A DNA stretch of 51,418 nt, taken from positions 1 to 51,418 of the IMG/VR virus record IMGVR_UViG_3300011416_000014, one strand, 5' to 3'. Made by a program: the position numbers and the translations under genes. The DNA comes from a virus. Position 1 is the first letter of the stretch, and each line of letters starts with the position of its first letter. Shown in pieces: positions 22,300 through 29,316 of this stretch. Below the pieces are notes generated by a model. That model was not told the DNA's origin, did no database searches, and worked only from the letters and a program-made list of their open reading frames with translations.

Positions 22300-23049
22300 T
22301 TAGTGGACGCCGGGGACGCCGACGATGTCAAGACCGAGGGTGCGCAGGCGGTTGGTGTCCACCAGAGCGGCGGTCAGCTCGGCCTGAGATTCGTCGCTGC
22401 CTTCGAGCAGCGGGATGTCGTCATGATGGACCTGGCCGCGCCGCAGGATCTGCACAAGGCGCTCGCCGTCCTCAGAGGACTCGAACGCATGGCTCGGCGA
22501 CCAGAGGAAGCCGTCGATCTGATCGGTGCCGGCGCCGGAACCGTCCACGGTGTTCTCCATGGTATGGGCGGAGCCAACCAGGAGGGCGAAGTCCGCGCTC
22601 ATGCCGACCGGCAGACCTGCCAGCCCGCCAGTGAAGCTGATGGTAGCGGTGCCGCCGTCGGCAGCAAGCCCGCCGCCACCATCGACCACGCCGACACCGC
22701 CGGCAGGAACGATGGTGAGGGCCTCAAGGGCCGCGTCGATGGTGGCAGCCACAGCGTCATGCGCGATGGCAGCGGTGGTCTCGCCGAGGACGGTGAGGGT
22801 GAAGGTGCCGTCAGTGGCCGTCGGCGTGCCGGCAGTGATGACGTAGACCTCATTGACAACGTCCACGTCCCACGGAGACCACAGATCGCTGGTCTCATCG
22901 TAGGCGAGAGGAAGAAGGTGAGGAAGCTCGGGAGCGCCGACCAGGCCAGCCAGCTTGCCGGGGCGGATGCCGCTCTCGTAGGGGAAAGCGCGCAGGCTTG
23001 CAACCTGAGCGTTCTCGGGGCCGAACAGTTCGGGCGGGTCAAGTGCCAT
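22300..23049 (-). CDS. Head decoration protein (gpD-like) with inserted domain
   Basis: 249 residues, more than twice the length of lambda gpD (110). The ends match the decoration fold: SGIRPGKLAGLVG (27-39) at the front, and DQIDGFLWSPSHAF, then LVQILRRGQVHHDDIPL at the back. Between them is an insert of about 110 residues (TDGTFTLTVLGETTAAIAHDAVAATIDAALEAL, then GGTATISFTGGLAGLPV), a beta-sandwich unit found in many phage surface proteins. The insert would project from the capsid surface. Position next to the capsid gene supports the role. Confidence 0.75.
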   Translation of the reverse strand: MALDPPELFGPENAQVASLRAFPYESGIRPGKLAGLVGAPELPHLLPLAYDETSDLWSPWDVDVVNEVYVITAGTPTATDGTFTLTVLGETTAAIAHDAVAATIDAALEALTIVPAGGVGVVDGGGGLAADGGTATISFTGGLAGLPVGMSADFALLVGSAHTMENTVDGSGAGTDQIDGFLWSPSHAFESSEDGERLVQILRRGQVHHDDIPLLEGSDESQAELTAALVDTNRLRTLGLDIVGVPGVH

Positions 23050-23088
23050 GTGTGTCGTTCTCCTTCGAGTTTGGTGTCAGGGGTTGGG

Positions 23089-23622
23089 TTAGCGCGCGGA
23101 GACGACCTTCATGCCGTTCGCGGTGCCGAGATGGGTGTTGATGAGGGCGCCGAGGGCCATGCCCTCTTCGTGGTTGGCCTTTGCCAGGAGATCGGCCTCA
23201 GTCTCGGCCTCGCCCTTGCGCTCGGGACCTGCGTTGGAGCGCTTCTGCGCCTTGAAGAGCTTCTCCTGCAGACCGCGGACTTCGGCGGAGTCGCCGTCCT
23301 TCGCGGGGATGCCGGCCTCGACGAGATCCTTCATGGTCGGCTTCACGGCGCCCAGGTTGGCACGCATCTGCGCCAGTTGGTCGGCGGTGAGAGTGCCGGC
23401 GACGATCGCCTTGCGCATCTCGTGCCGGCGCAGCTCGGTCTCGTAGGCCGCGAGGGCCTCGGGATCCAGCGGGTCGCCGGTGAACATCGGGGCCTCTACG
23501 GCCTTGGGTTGTTCGGCAGCCTTGGGCTCCGCAGGCTTCAGGCCGGCGAGAGCGCTCTTCAGCATCTCGACCAGCTCAGCCTTCTGTGCGGCCAGTGCTG
23601 CGGCCAGCTCTTCCTTCGTCAT
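23089..23622 (-). CDS. Nested capsid scaffold (Nu3-like internal start)
   Basis: An in-frame ATG at 23622 has AGGAG exactly 6 nt upstream and opens a 177-residue protein beginning MTKEELAAALAAQK. It covers only the helical scaffold part, leaving out the protease. The signal is as good as at the gene's own start. In lambda, the abundant scaffold is made this way. Strong from sequence, but unproven. Confidence 0.7.
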   Translation of the reverse strand: MTKEELAAALAAQKAELVEMLKSALAGLKPAEPKAAEQPKAVEAPMFTGDPLDPEALAAYETELRRHEMRKAIVAGTLTADQLAQMRANLGAVKPTMKDLVEAGIPAKDGDSAEVRGLQEKLFKAQKRSNAGPERKGEAETEADLLAKANHEEGMALGALINTHLGTANGMKVVSAR

Positions 23623-24177
23623 GGTGGTCTCCTGCACGCCGCCCAGACGAGCGGCCACACGTTGGGATGCGGCCTTGACATCGATCTGTTCGACGGCCGC
23701 GGTGCCGAACAAGCTGACTCCGTCCCACTCGCCGTTCCGGCGGGCTTCGCGGAGAGATGGGTCGTTGATCTGAATCTGCACTCCCCAGCCACCAGTCACG
23801 TCGACCGGCTTGCCGTCGTACTGCGGCCAGGCGTGAAAGCGGGTGTCGCCCTTCTGGATGATGAAGCTCTCGCTGACGAAGGCCGCGCTGCGGGGCAGCA
23901 CCTTGCCGTCGTGCTCGATGTCCAACTGAGCGCCCGACTCCATGAAGCTGTGGGCCATCGACTTGATGGCCTCGGCGGTGTCGGCAATGTCCCCGTCGGC
24001 GTCGGCCAGGCCCAGCGGGTAGGCCACGGCGAGCAGCGAGCCCTCCACCGCGGCGTCTTCCTTCACCAGGAGAGCCCACTCGGCCGAACCGTCGGCCTTG
24101 AAGAGGGTGGCCAGGCCGTTCTTGCCGCGCCGGCACAGGGCGAGGCGCTTCACCGTCGCGGACTTGATTCGGCGCAT
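23089..24177 (-). CDS. Prohead protease (XkdF-like) fused to scaffold domain
   Basis: 362 residues. The protease half has the XkdF/S78-type pattern: YPLGLADADGDIADTAEAI, the His in DIEHDGK (His89), and the Ser in FVSESFI (Ser102 or 104). The C-terminal 177 residues are a charged helical scaffold (KEELAAALAAQKAELVEML, then a Pro/Ala linker and a second helical zone). In lambda the same plan (gpC with internal Nu3) makes protease and scaffold from one frame. AGGGAG precedes the ATG. It is the first gene of the leftward structural operon, opening divergently from the portal. Confidence 0.8.
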   Translation of the reverse strand: MRRIKSATVKRLALCRRGKNGLATLFKADGSAEWALLVKEDAAVEGSLLAVAYPLGLADADGDIADTAEAIKSMAHSFMESGAQLDIEHDGKVLPRSAAFVSESFIIQKGDTRFHAWPQYDGKPVDVTGGWGVQIQINDPSLREARRNGEWDGVSLFGTAAVEQIDVKAASQRVAARLGGVQETTMTKEELAAALAAQKAELVEMLKSALAGLKPAEPKAAEQPKAVEAPMFTGDPLDPEALAAYETELRRHEMRKAIVAGTLTADQLAQMRANLGAVKPTMKDLVEAGIPAKDGDSAEVRGLQEKLFKAQKRSNAGPERKGEAETEADLLAKANHEEGMALGALINTHLGTANGMKVVSAR

Positions 24178-24441
24178 GGCTCGCTCCCTGCTTGACTGGT
24201 GGCCGACCCTGGGCTACACGAGGACAGCCGCGCCTCCCGGACAGAGGCAACGGACCGCGACAATCTTGCGACAGACGGCATTCCCGCAGGACGGTTTGGC
24301 ATGGTGCCGGAGGACAACTCGACAGGTCGGGAGGATTTGGGCTGCCAAATTGGCAGCATGCTGGTATAGTAGCGCAGGATGACCGGGGTCGTCCAGCGAA
24401 AAACCTGGATTTTTCTTACCACTCAACGAGGAAACCTCCCC
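24178..24441. promoter_or_regulatory. Divergent regulatory region between protease and portal
   Basis: 264 nt without a gene, separating leftward protease and rightward portal. It contains one clear rightward promoter with an overlapping palindrome (next entry). No equally convincing leftward promoter was seen; the protease mRNA may start here or be reached from a weak site. No start codon with a ribosome site for another gene was seen. Confidence 0.5.
24341..24370 (+). promoter_or_regulatory. Portal promoter with 17-bp operator palindrome
   Basis: GCTGCCAAATTGGCAGC (24341-24357) is a perfect inverted repeat around one base. CTGCCA (24342-24347) within it serves as -35 (4/6), then 17 nt to TATAGT (24365-24370), which carries an extended -10 TGG. 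Palindrome and -35 overlap, the usual geometry for repression by a dimeric protein. CAGCATGCTG (24354-24363) is a second palindrome that overlaps the first. The start codon is 72 nt downstream of the -10. Confidence 0.6.
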
Positions 24442-25965
24442 ATGGCCGACGGCGCCGAGGCGGAAATGAAGGTCATCAGCAGCTACCGCACCAGCCAGGA
24501 CATTCACGGCGGGGCCGGGTCCAAGCTGTTCGTCATCCTGAAGAAGGCGGTCGCCGACAGCGTGCGGACACCGACCAACGCTGGCGTCGGCGTAGGCATG
24601 AAGTCCCATCTGATGGACAAGATGGTCGCCAGGGAGTTGCGGGACTTCAACGCCACGCACGCGATCTGCCTGGACGCGAAGAAGGCCGCCTCGGTGGGCC
24701 TCGGACACCGCGAGCAGAAGATCCATGAAGTCCTGGACCCGCTGTGCAGGTTCCACTGGCAGGACGTGCTGGACGCCTCTGCGGAGGACTACTGGGAAGG
24801 CGGCGAGTGCTTCATCGAAGTGGCCTTCGGCGATGAGGACCCGCGCAAGGTGACGTTCCTCGGCCATCTCGACGCCTCTCAGGTTCACGTCGAGATCGAG
24901 AACGAGGACGACAGCGAGTTGTACCATTACATCGTGGACGGCGAAGGCGGCGAGAGCCAGACGCGCGTGATGGCGAAGTGGGGCGACCTCGCGGCGCTCA
25001 AGGCGAGGTTCGGCATTGGCGTGCAGCCGCAGCCCGACGGCAGCGCAGAGGGCGCAGATCCTATCCCGCTCGTCGCGCTGCGCAACGCGAACGAAGTGGT
25101 GCGCACGGGCACCACCGCGCTGGCCGGCGAGATCGTGGACAGCGAAGTGATCCACATCCGGCAGTCTACCAATCGCTCGCGGTACTACGGCTACCCGGAC
25201 TACATGAGCGCCGTGCCGTCGATCGAGCTGGTGCAGGTGATGACCCAGTTCGAGTTTGATTTCTTCTTCAACCGCGGCGTGCCGGAGTTTATGCTGTTCC
25301 TGCTCGGCAAAAATATCGGCCAGTGCTGGGACAAGATCGAAGCGATGATTAAGGCTGGTCACGGCCCGGGCAACTCGCACAAGACTGCAGCGCTGCACAT
25401 CCCGGGCAGCCCAGAAGAGACCAAGGTGCAGATCGAACGGCTCGGCATCGACGGCTCCGCTGACAATGGCTTCGCCGAGAAGTCCGCGCTGCTCGATATG
25501 CGAATCGCCACCGCTCACGGCATGCCCCCGCAGTTGGCGAACATCGCGCTGCCCGGCAAGATCGGCGCGGCCAACGAGGGACCGAACGCGATGCTGACCT
25601 TCCAGCAGCGCAAGCTCGGCCAGTGCCAGAAGAACTTCTCGCGGATGCTGGCGGTGACGTTGGGCGCGAAGGGTATCACGTTCGCGCAGCCGGAGGGTGC
25701 TGCAGCAAAGTTGTCTGCTGACCAGTTCCTCGGCAAGGGCGCCAAGCCGATGACCGACGACGGGGTGCCGCAGTTCGTGCAGCCTGGCAACGGCTTCAAC
25801 ACCATCCTGGACGGGATGACCCTCGGCGCCGCGAACACCCTGGCCAGCATGCGGGAGCCCATCGCCGGCTCCGCTCGCAACCCCGAGGACGGGCTGCTCG
25901 GCGGCGCGCGTGACCGCCCGGCCGGCGACCCGCGCTCCACCCGAAGGCCGGCGGCTGCGTCGTGA
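24442..25965 (+). CDS. Portal protein
   Basis: 507 residues. ATG 24442 has GAGGAAA 7-8 nt before it. The sequence follows lambda-like/SPP1-type portals: LDPLCRFHWQDVLDASAEDYWEGGECFIEVAF, IPLVALRNANEVV, GYPDYMSAVPSIELVQVMTQFEFDFFFNRGVPEFMLFLLG, then FAEKSALLDMRIATAHGMPPQLANIALPGKIG and the stem/crown end. It forms the dodecameric DNA entry channel to which terminase docks. It stands alone on the plus strand with one following gene, far from terL and opposite to the capsid genes. Confidence 0.85.
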   Translation: MADGAEAEMKVISSYRTSQDIHGGAGSKLFVILKKAVADSVRTPTNAGVGVGMKSHLMDKMVARELRDFNATHAICLDAKKAASVGLGHREQKIHEVLDPLCRFHWQDVLDASAEDYWEGGECFIEVAFGDEDPRKVTFLGHLDASQVHVEIENEDDSELYHYIVDGEGGESQTRVMAKWGDLAALKARFGIGVQPQPDGSAEGADPIPLVALRNANEVVRTGTTALAGEIVDSEVIHIRQSTNRSRYYGYPDYMSAVPSIELVQVMTQFEFDFFFNRGVPEFMLFLLGKNIGQCWDKIEAMIKAGHGPGNSHKTAALHIPGSPEETKVQIERLGIDGSADNGFAEKSALLDMRIATAHGMPPQLANIALPGKIGAANEGPNAMLTFQQRKLGQCQKNFSRMLAVTLGAKGITFAQPEGAAAKLSADQFLGKGAKPMTDDGVPQFVQPGNGFNTILDGMTLGAANTLASMREPIAGSARNPEDGLLGGARDRPAGDPRSTRRPAAAS

Positions 25966-26513
25966 TCGACGGGCGGATCATCATCCGCCGGTGCCTGGAA
26001 GAGCTGGGCCGGCGCGAGCTGGACCGGGTCCGCGGGATGATCGGCTCGAAGACCCTGCGCGAGGCGCTGCGACTGGTCGTCAACGCTAACCAGGAGCGGG
26101 CCGACCTGTTCATCCCGCACTACTGGGCCGTCTACTATCACGACGGGCGAGGTGGTTTCTCGCCGGTGAGCGCGCAGAAGCTGGTGTTCTTCGCCAACCC
26201 CAACGACGATCCACGCGGGCGCACGCCGGAGCGCGAAGCGCAGGTGCGCCGGCTGACCCGGGCGCAGTACCACGAGGGGCTGCGGATCAACCGCGAGCGT
26301 AGGGCCGCAGGACGCGAGCCCTTCATGTTCGTGGTGGACTCCGTCGGCCCGGCCGCGCCACACCCGTTCTTCGATCGACTGGAGAAGGGCGCAGCGAAGC
26401 GGGCCGACGGGGTAGTGCGCAGGATCTTCGAGCGCGAACTGCTACGGCAGCTAGATGTCGACCCCTTCACGCGGAGCGAGACCAGAGTCGCCAGCTTCCG
26501 GCTTCGGGGTTGA
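25962..26513 (+). CDS. Unknown protein in the portal operon
   Basis: 183 residues from a GTG overlapping the portal stop (GTGA). Basic and helical at the N-terminus (RRCLEELGRRELDRVRGMIGSKTLREALRLVV), with a YWAVYYHDGRGGFSPVSAQKLVFF segment, then Arg-rich helices. Coupling to the portal suggests a virion or head-morphogenesis role. The last 63 nt overlap head-on with a leftward membrane-protein gene (26451-26888). No family recognised. Confidence 0.65.
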   Translation: MIDGRIIIRRCLEELGRRELDRVRGMIGSKTLREALRLVVNANQERADLFIPHYWAVYYHDGRGGFSPVSAQKLVFFANPNDDPRGRTPEREAQVRRLTRAQYHEGLRINRERRAAGREPFMFVVDSVGPAAPHPFFDRLEKGAAKRADGVVRRIFERELLRQLDVDPFTRSETRVASFRLRG

Positions 26514-26888
26514 GAAGGGGCGGTAGTACAGCCGCGTAGGGTCTTCAGGTGACGGCGCGCGGAACCTGTAGCCGGCAGGCCAGGGCATCTTGTCCGGATG
26601 CACTTGGACCGGCACAAGATCCAACGTCTGGAACAGGTCGCCCACAGTCCGCTGCCACACCGGCCTGTACCAGGCCATCAGGATCCACAGCCCAGCGTGG
26701 ATGCTGTTCAGCACGCCGGCCAGCGGGATGCCCAGGAAAAGGAAGTTGGTCGCGAAGATGTACAGGACGATGCCGTTGAGCGCGCTATTCCTGCGCGGCA
26801 CGGCGGTCAAGGGGTTCAGCAGCGACGACACGGTCAGCGAGATCATCACCAGGCTGCCGGCCGAGAAGACGATGTCGTGGACGTTCAT
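26451..26888 (-). CDS. Small membrane protein, two to three transmembrane segments
   Basis: 145 residues; ATG 26888 overlaps the previous stop (ATGA). Hydrophobic segments lie at about 9-25 (SAGSLVMISLTVSSLL), 39-54 (NGIVLYIFATNFLFLGI) and 55-72 (PLAGVLNSIHAGLWILMA), then a soluble tail with Pro/Arg. Last of three consecutive small membrane proteins. A holin or antiholin role fits topology and size, but no lysozyme is nearby. Its 3' end overlaps the opposing gene by 63 nt. Confidence 0.55.
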   Translation of the reverse strand: MNVHDIVFSAGSLVMISLTVSSLLNPLTAVPRRNSALNGIVLYIFATNFLFLGIPLAGVLNSIHAGLWILMAWYRPVWQRTVGDLFQTLDLVPVQVHPDKMPWPAGYRFRAPSPEDPTRLYYRPFSTPKPEAGDSGLAPREGVDI

Positions 26889-27088
26889 CGTCGCGACACC
26901 TTGCCGTTGCGCTCCATGACTTCCTTGGCGACGGCCTTCGCGGCCTTGCCCTGCTTCCACCCGATCTGCCATTTCTTGATGAGATCGCTGCCCAGCCCGA
27001 AGTAGATCAGCACCAACATGCCGGGCAGAAGGAACAGGAACACGGGGACGGCCAGAACGGCCGCGATGCCTCTGAGTACGGTCTTCAC
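26885..27088 (-). CDS. Small membrane protein, one or two transmembrane segments
   Basis: 67 residues from GTG 27088, which overlaps the previous stop (GTGA) and has GGAGG 8 nt upstream; the earlier ATG at 27118 lacks a ribosome site. The segment from about 5 to 30 (LRGIAAVLAVPVFLFLLPGMLVLIYFG) is long enough for a helical hairpin or one long span, followed by a basic tail (KKWQIGWKQGKAAKAVAKEV). Shape like small holins. Coupled on both sides. Confidence 0.55.
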   Translation of the reverse strand: MKTVLRGIAAVLAVPVFLFLLPGMLVLIYFGLGSDLIKKWQIGWKQGKAAKAVAKEVMERNGKVSRR

Positions 27089-27273
27089 GAGTTGCGCCTC
27101 CGGTTGTCTTTGATCCATTCTTCACAGTTGAACGCAATGACCCTTGCGAGGACTCGTTCCTTGCGGTAGTCGCGGATCTTGTCTGAGATGAACATCAACA
27201 GCATCGACGTGATCGCGATAAAGATCAGCGCTTCGCTGAGATACAGCAGGATGAGATAGTAGGTGGGGATCAT
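27085..27273 (-). CDS. Small membrane protein, one transmembrane segment
   Basis: 62 residues. The ATG at 27273 overlaps the phosphoesterase stop (ATGA). One span near residues 5-30 (YYLILLYLSEALIFIAITSMLLMFI), followed by a charged cytoplasmic-like tail (RDYRKERVLARVIAFNCEEW, ending DNRRRNS). Function unknown; part of the three-gene membrane set at the end of the leftward operon. Confidence 0.55.
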   Translation of the reverse strand: MIPTYYLILLYLSEALIFIAITSMLLMFISDKIRDYRKERVLARVIAFNCEEWIKDNRRRNS

Positions 27274-28574
27274 TGGATGCTCCATTGTTCCCGGCGCCGC
27301 GCGAGCATCGCCTTGGACGGCGTCCACTCCCGGCCGCCGTAGGCCGCCCAGTCCTCGTGGATCAGGATCAGCTCCTGGCTGCACGCCTTCCGCGCCGGGT
27401 TGATGGTCACGATGCCGAAACCCATGTTCCACTGACTCGGCGTGCTGACGAAGTCGCGGCCGACCGCGAAGCCGGCCAGCATCGGAGTGGACATCCAGGA
27501 GATCGTGCCGGTGCCCAGGCTGTTGCTGGTCATGATCTGCGGCCGGTGCGTGTGCCCGGACGACCCGCTCATCTTGAACGGCCCCTCCAACTCCACCATC
27601 GACGCGACCTTGGCGATGCTGGTGCCGTGCGTGGCAATCCAAGTGTCGAACAGAACCAGCCAGTTCTCGCGCACGTCGGCCTTGCGCGCCTTCGCGGTCG
27701 GCGCCAGGAACGAGCTGCGGCAGATCAAGTTCAGCTCGTACTTGTGGACACCGAGGAACGTCTCGAACTCCAGCTCCGGCAAGCCGGCCAGCTGCGGCGC
27801 GGCGTCGGCGAGGTAGGTCACGAGGCGGTACTCGTGGTTCCCGATCAGGTAATGGATCGTCGCCTGGGGGCAGGCTTCGCGCACGCGGGCCAGGATCTGC
27901 TCCTGACCGAAGCGGCGCTCCTCGTGGAGGTTCAGGTGGAAGTGCCCTGGCATCTGCCGGTGCCGGCTGATCTGCGGGAAGTCGAACACGTCGCCGTTGA
28001 GGACCACCACGCCGCGCTTGCCGAGCGGGGTGATGACCATCTTCGCCACGTCCAGGAAGACCTCCAGGGCGAACGGGTCGACGAACCAGCTGTGGAAGTC
28101 GCTGCCCACCAGCACGCGCACGCTGTCGCTGGACTTCAGGCTGTCGGTCTTGTCGTACAGGCCGCAGTGCGCCAGGACGTGATCCTCGGCGTACTTCGCG
28201 ATCTGCTGATGTGTATGGAGTTTAGCGGCTTTATTGCGGACCTTCGTGGTCTCTCTGGAGTCGTGCAGGCCGGCGGCGCGCAGGAACTCCTGGTGGTTGC
28301 CGAAGAAGTCGGCCACCATGATCTCTGGGAAGTGCCCGAGCTGGCGGTAGCGCTGCCGGCTGGCCGCGAAGCCCCGGTAGGGGTTGCGCTTGTCCTGGAA
28401 GACCCGCTGCAGGTCGGCGATCAACTGCTCGCGCAGGGTCTTCTGCATCTCCTTGTCGCCGCGGTACTGCTCGCGCAGCGCGCGGTTCGTGTCGCGCAGC
28501 AGCGCAGCCTGCTCGACTGCGGCCTGGAACGCGGCCAGTTCCTGATCTCGTTCGTCTTGCTTCTTCTTGGTCAT
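27270..28574 (-). CDS. Calcineurin-like metallophosphoesterase
   Basis: 434 residues. Motifs occur in order: VGSDFHSW (D-x-H), LNGDVFDF (GDxxD), IGNHEYR (GNHE) and GHTHRPQ (GHTH), the binuclear metal site of the family. The N-terminal 130 residues are charged helix (MTKKKQDERDQELAAFQAAVEQA, then a YRGFAASRQRYRQLGHFPEIMVADFFG region with no phosphoesterase motif), an unusual extension. Known members hydrolyse phosphodiesters or nucleotides, including DNA-end processing (SbcD/Mre11) and phage dsDNA nucleases. ATGA overlap with the RuvC-like gene suggests work on recombination or DNA ends, which is inference. Confidence 0.85.
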   Translation of the reverse strand: MTKKKQDERDQELAAFQAAVEQAALLRDTNRALREQYRGDKEMQKTLREQLIADLQRVFQDKRNPYRGFAASRQRYRQLGHFPEIMVADFFGNHQEFLRAAGLHDSRETTKVRNKAAKLHTHQQIAKYAEDHVLAHCGLYDKTDSLKSSDSVRVLVGSDFHSWFVDPFALEVFLDVAKMVITPLGKRGVVVLNGDVFDFPQISRHRQMPGHFHLNLHEERRFGQEQILARVREACPQATIHYLIGNHEYRLVTYLADAAPQLAGLPELEFETFLGVHKYELNLICRSSFLAPTAKARKADVRENWLVLFDTWIATHGTSIAKVASMVELEGPFKMSGSSGHTHRPQIMTSNSLGTGTISWMSTPMLAGFAVGRDFVSTPSQWNMGFGIVTINPARKACSQELILIHEDWAAYGGREWTPSKAMLARRREQWSIQ

Positions 28575-29131
28575 GACCTCTCTCGATGGATCCAGCGGGC
28601 CAGGAGGAGCGCATCCGCGACGTGCTTCCACTGCCCTGGTGAGATGTGCTTGAACGCCTCCGGGATGATGCGCGGCCGTGCGTAGGAGTCTTTGCCCTTG
28701 CCGATGATGCTGTAGCCCCAGCCCAGCTCGTTGAATAGCCGGGCCTGCATGGCGTGCTTGGGCACGCTGCCCTTCCACTCCTCCGGCTCGGGCAGGCGCG
28801 CGTCTCTCCATCGCCCGCAGATCATGAGGACACCGTAGGCCGCACCGGCAACCTGCGCCAGCTTGACGATGTCGCCCGGGCGACGGTGCTGCGCCGCCCC
28901 CTCCCGCTTCAAGGACTGGCCTTCGACCGCGAACAGGGTGGCGTCCTCGTGCCAAGAACAGAAGGTGGTCAGGTCGTACGAGCACTGCCGAATCATCCGT
29001 TCGACGCGCTCGCGGCCGGACAGCCCTTTGTCGTGGACAAGGTGGATAACGTACGCAGCCACCGGCCCCGAGTCGTCCCACACGCCGATCGCCAGGTCGT
29101 GAAGGTCTGGGTCCACACCGATGGCCTTCAT
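28571..29131 (-). CDS. RuvC-like Holliday junction resolvase-fold nuclease
   Basis: 186 residues. RNase-H-fold motifs: IGVDPDLHDLAIGVW (Asp7), FAVEGQSL (Glu70) and HVADALLLARW (Asp173), the order and spacing of RuvC-type nucleases. ATG 29131 overlaps the Fis-type gene stop. In phages these enzymes debranch replicated DNA before packaging. The neighbouring phosphoesterase would fit joint end processing. A transposase or Cas-type RuvC is excluded by size and context. Confidence 0.8.
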   Translation of the reverse strand: MKAIGVDPDLHDLAIGVWDDSGPVAAYVIHLVHDKGLSGRERVERMIRQCSYDLTTFCSWHEDATLFAVEGQSLKREGAAQHRRPGDIVKLAQVAGAAYGVLMICGRWRDARLPEPEEWKGSVPKHAMQARLFNELGWGYSIIGKGKDSYARPRIIPEAFKHISPGQWKHVADALLLARWIHRERS

Positions 29132-29316
29132 CCGCCGCGCTCCTGTTCGGTGATCTCGTGCTCGACGATCTTGCGGTACATGGTGCTGGCCCCGATCCCG
29201 AGCAGGATGGCGGCGGTCTCGGCGTGGCCGCCCGACGACTTCAGCGCGCGAAGGATAACCGCTCTTTCGGCTTCGCGCAAGGAGTCCGGTCCAAGTTCTC
29301 CTAACCGCAGGATCAT
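29128..29316 (-). CDS. Fis/NtrC-type HTH DNA-binding protein
   Basis: 62 residues. LREAERAVILRALKSSGGHAETAAILLGIGASTMYRKI is the C-terminal HTH_8 domain of Fis and NtrC activators, free of the AAA+ part. No ligand domain. Flanked by ATGA overlaps on both sides. In a phage it could be an architectural or transcription factor for late genes or a packaging-site binder (small-terminase-like role); the sequence does not decide. Stands within the DNA repair cluster. Confidence 0.8.
   Translation of the reverse strand: MILRLGELGPDSLREAERAVILRALKSSGGHAETAAILLGIGASTMYRKIVEHEITEQERGG

Noticed and set aside
20276-24195. Long plus-strand frames opposite the capsid, decoration and protease genes
   Set aside because: Antisense of well-supported structural genes, no ribosome sites or motifs.
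24214-25518. Minus-strand frame opposite the portal
   Set aside because: Codes His/Val/Ala-rich sequence without pattern; would run through the divergent promoter region.
27273-28685. Plus-strand frame opposite the metallophosphoesterase
   Set aside because: Shadow of a gene with five intact motifs.
28571-29131. RuvC-like gene as a transposon-encoded TnpB or Cas12 nuclease
   Set aside because: Only 186 residues, lacks the extra domains and zinc finger, and lies in a phage recombination cluster.
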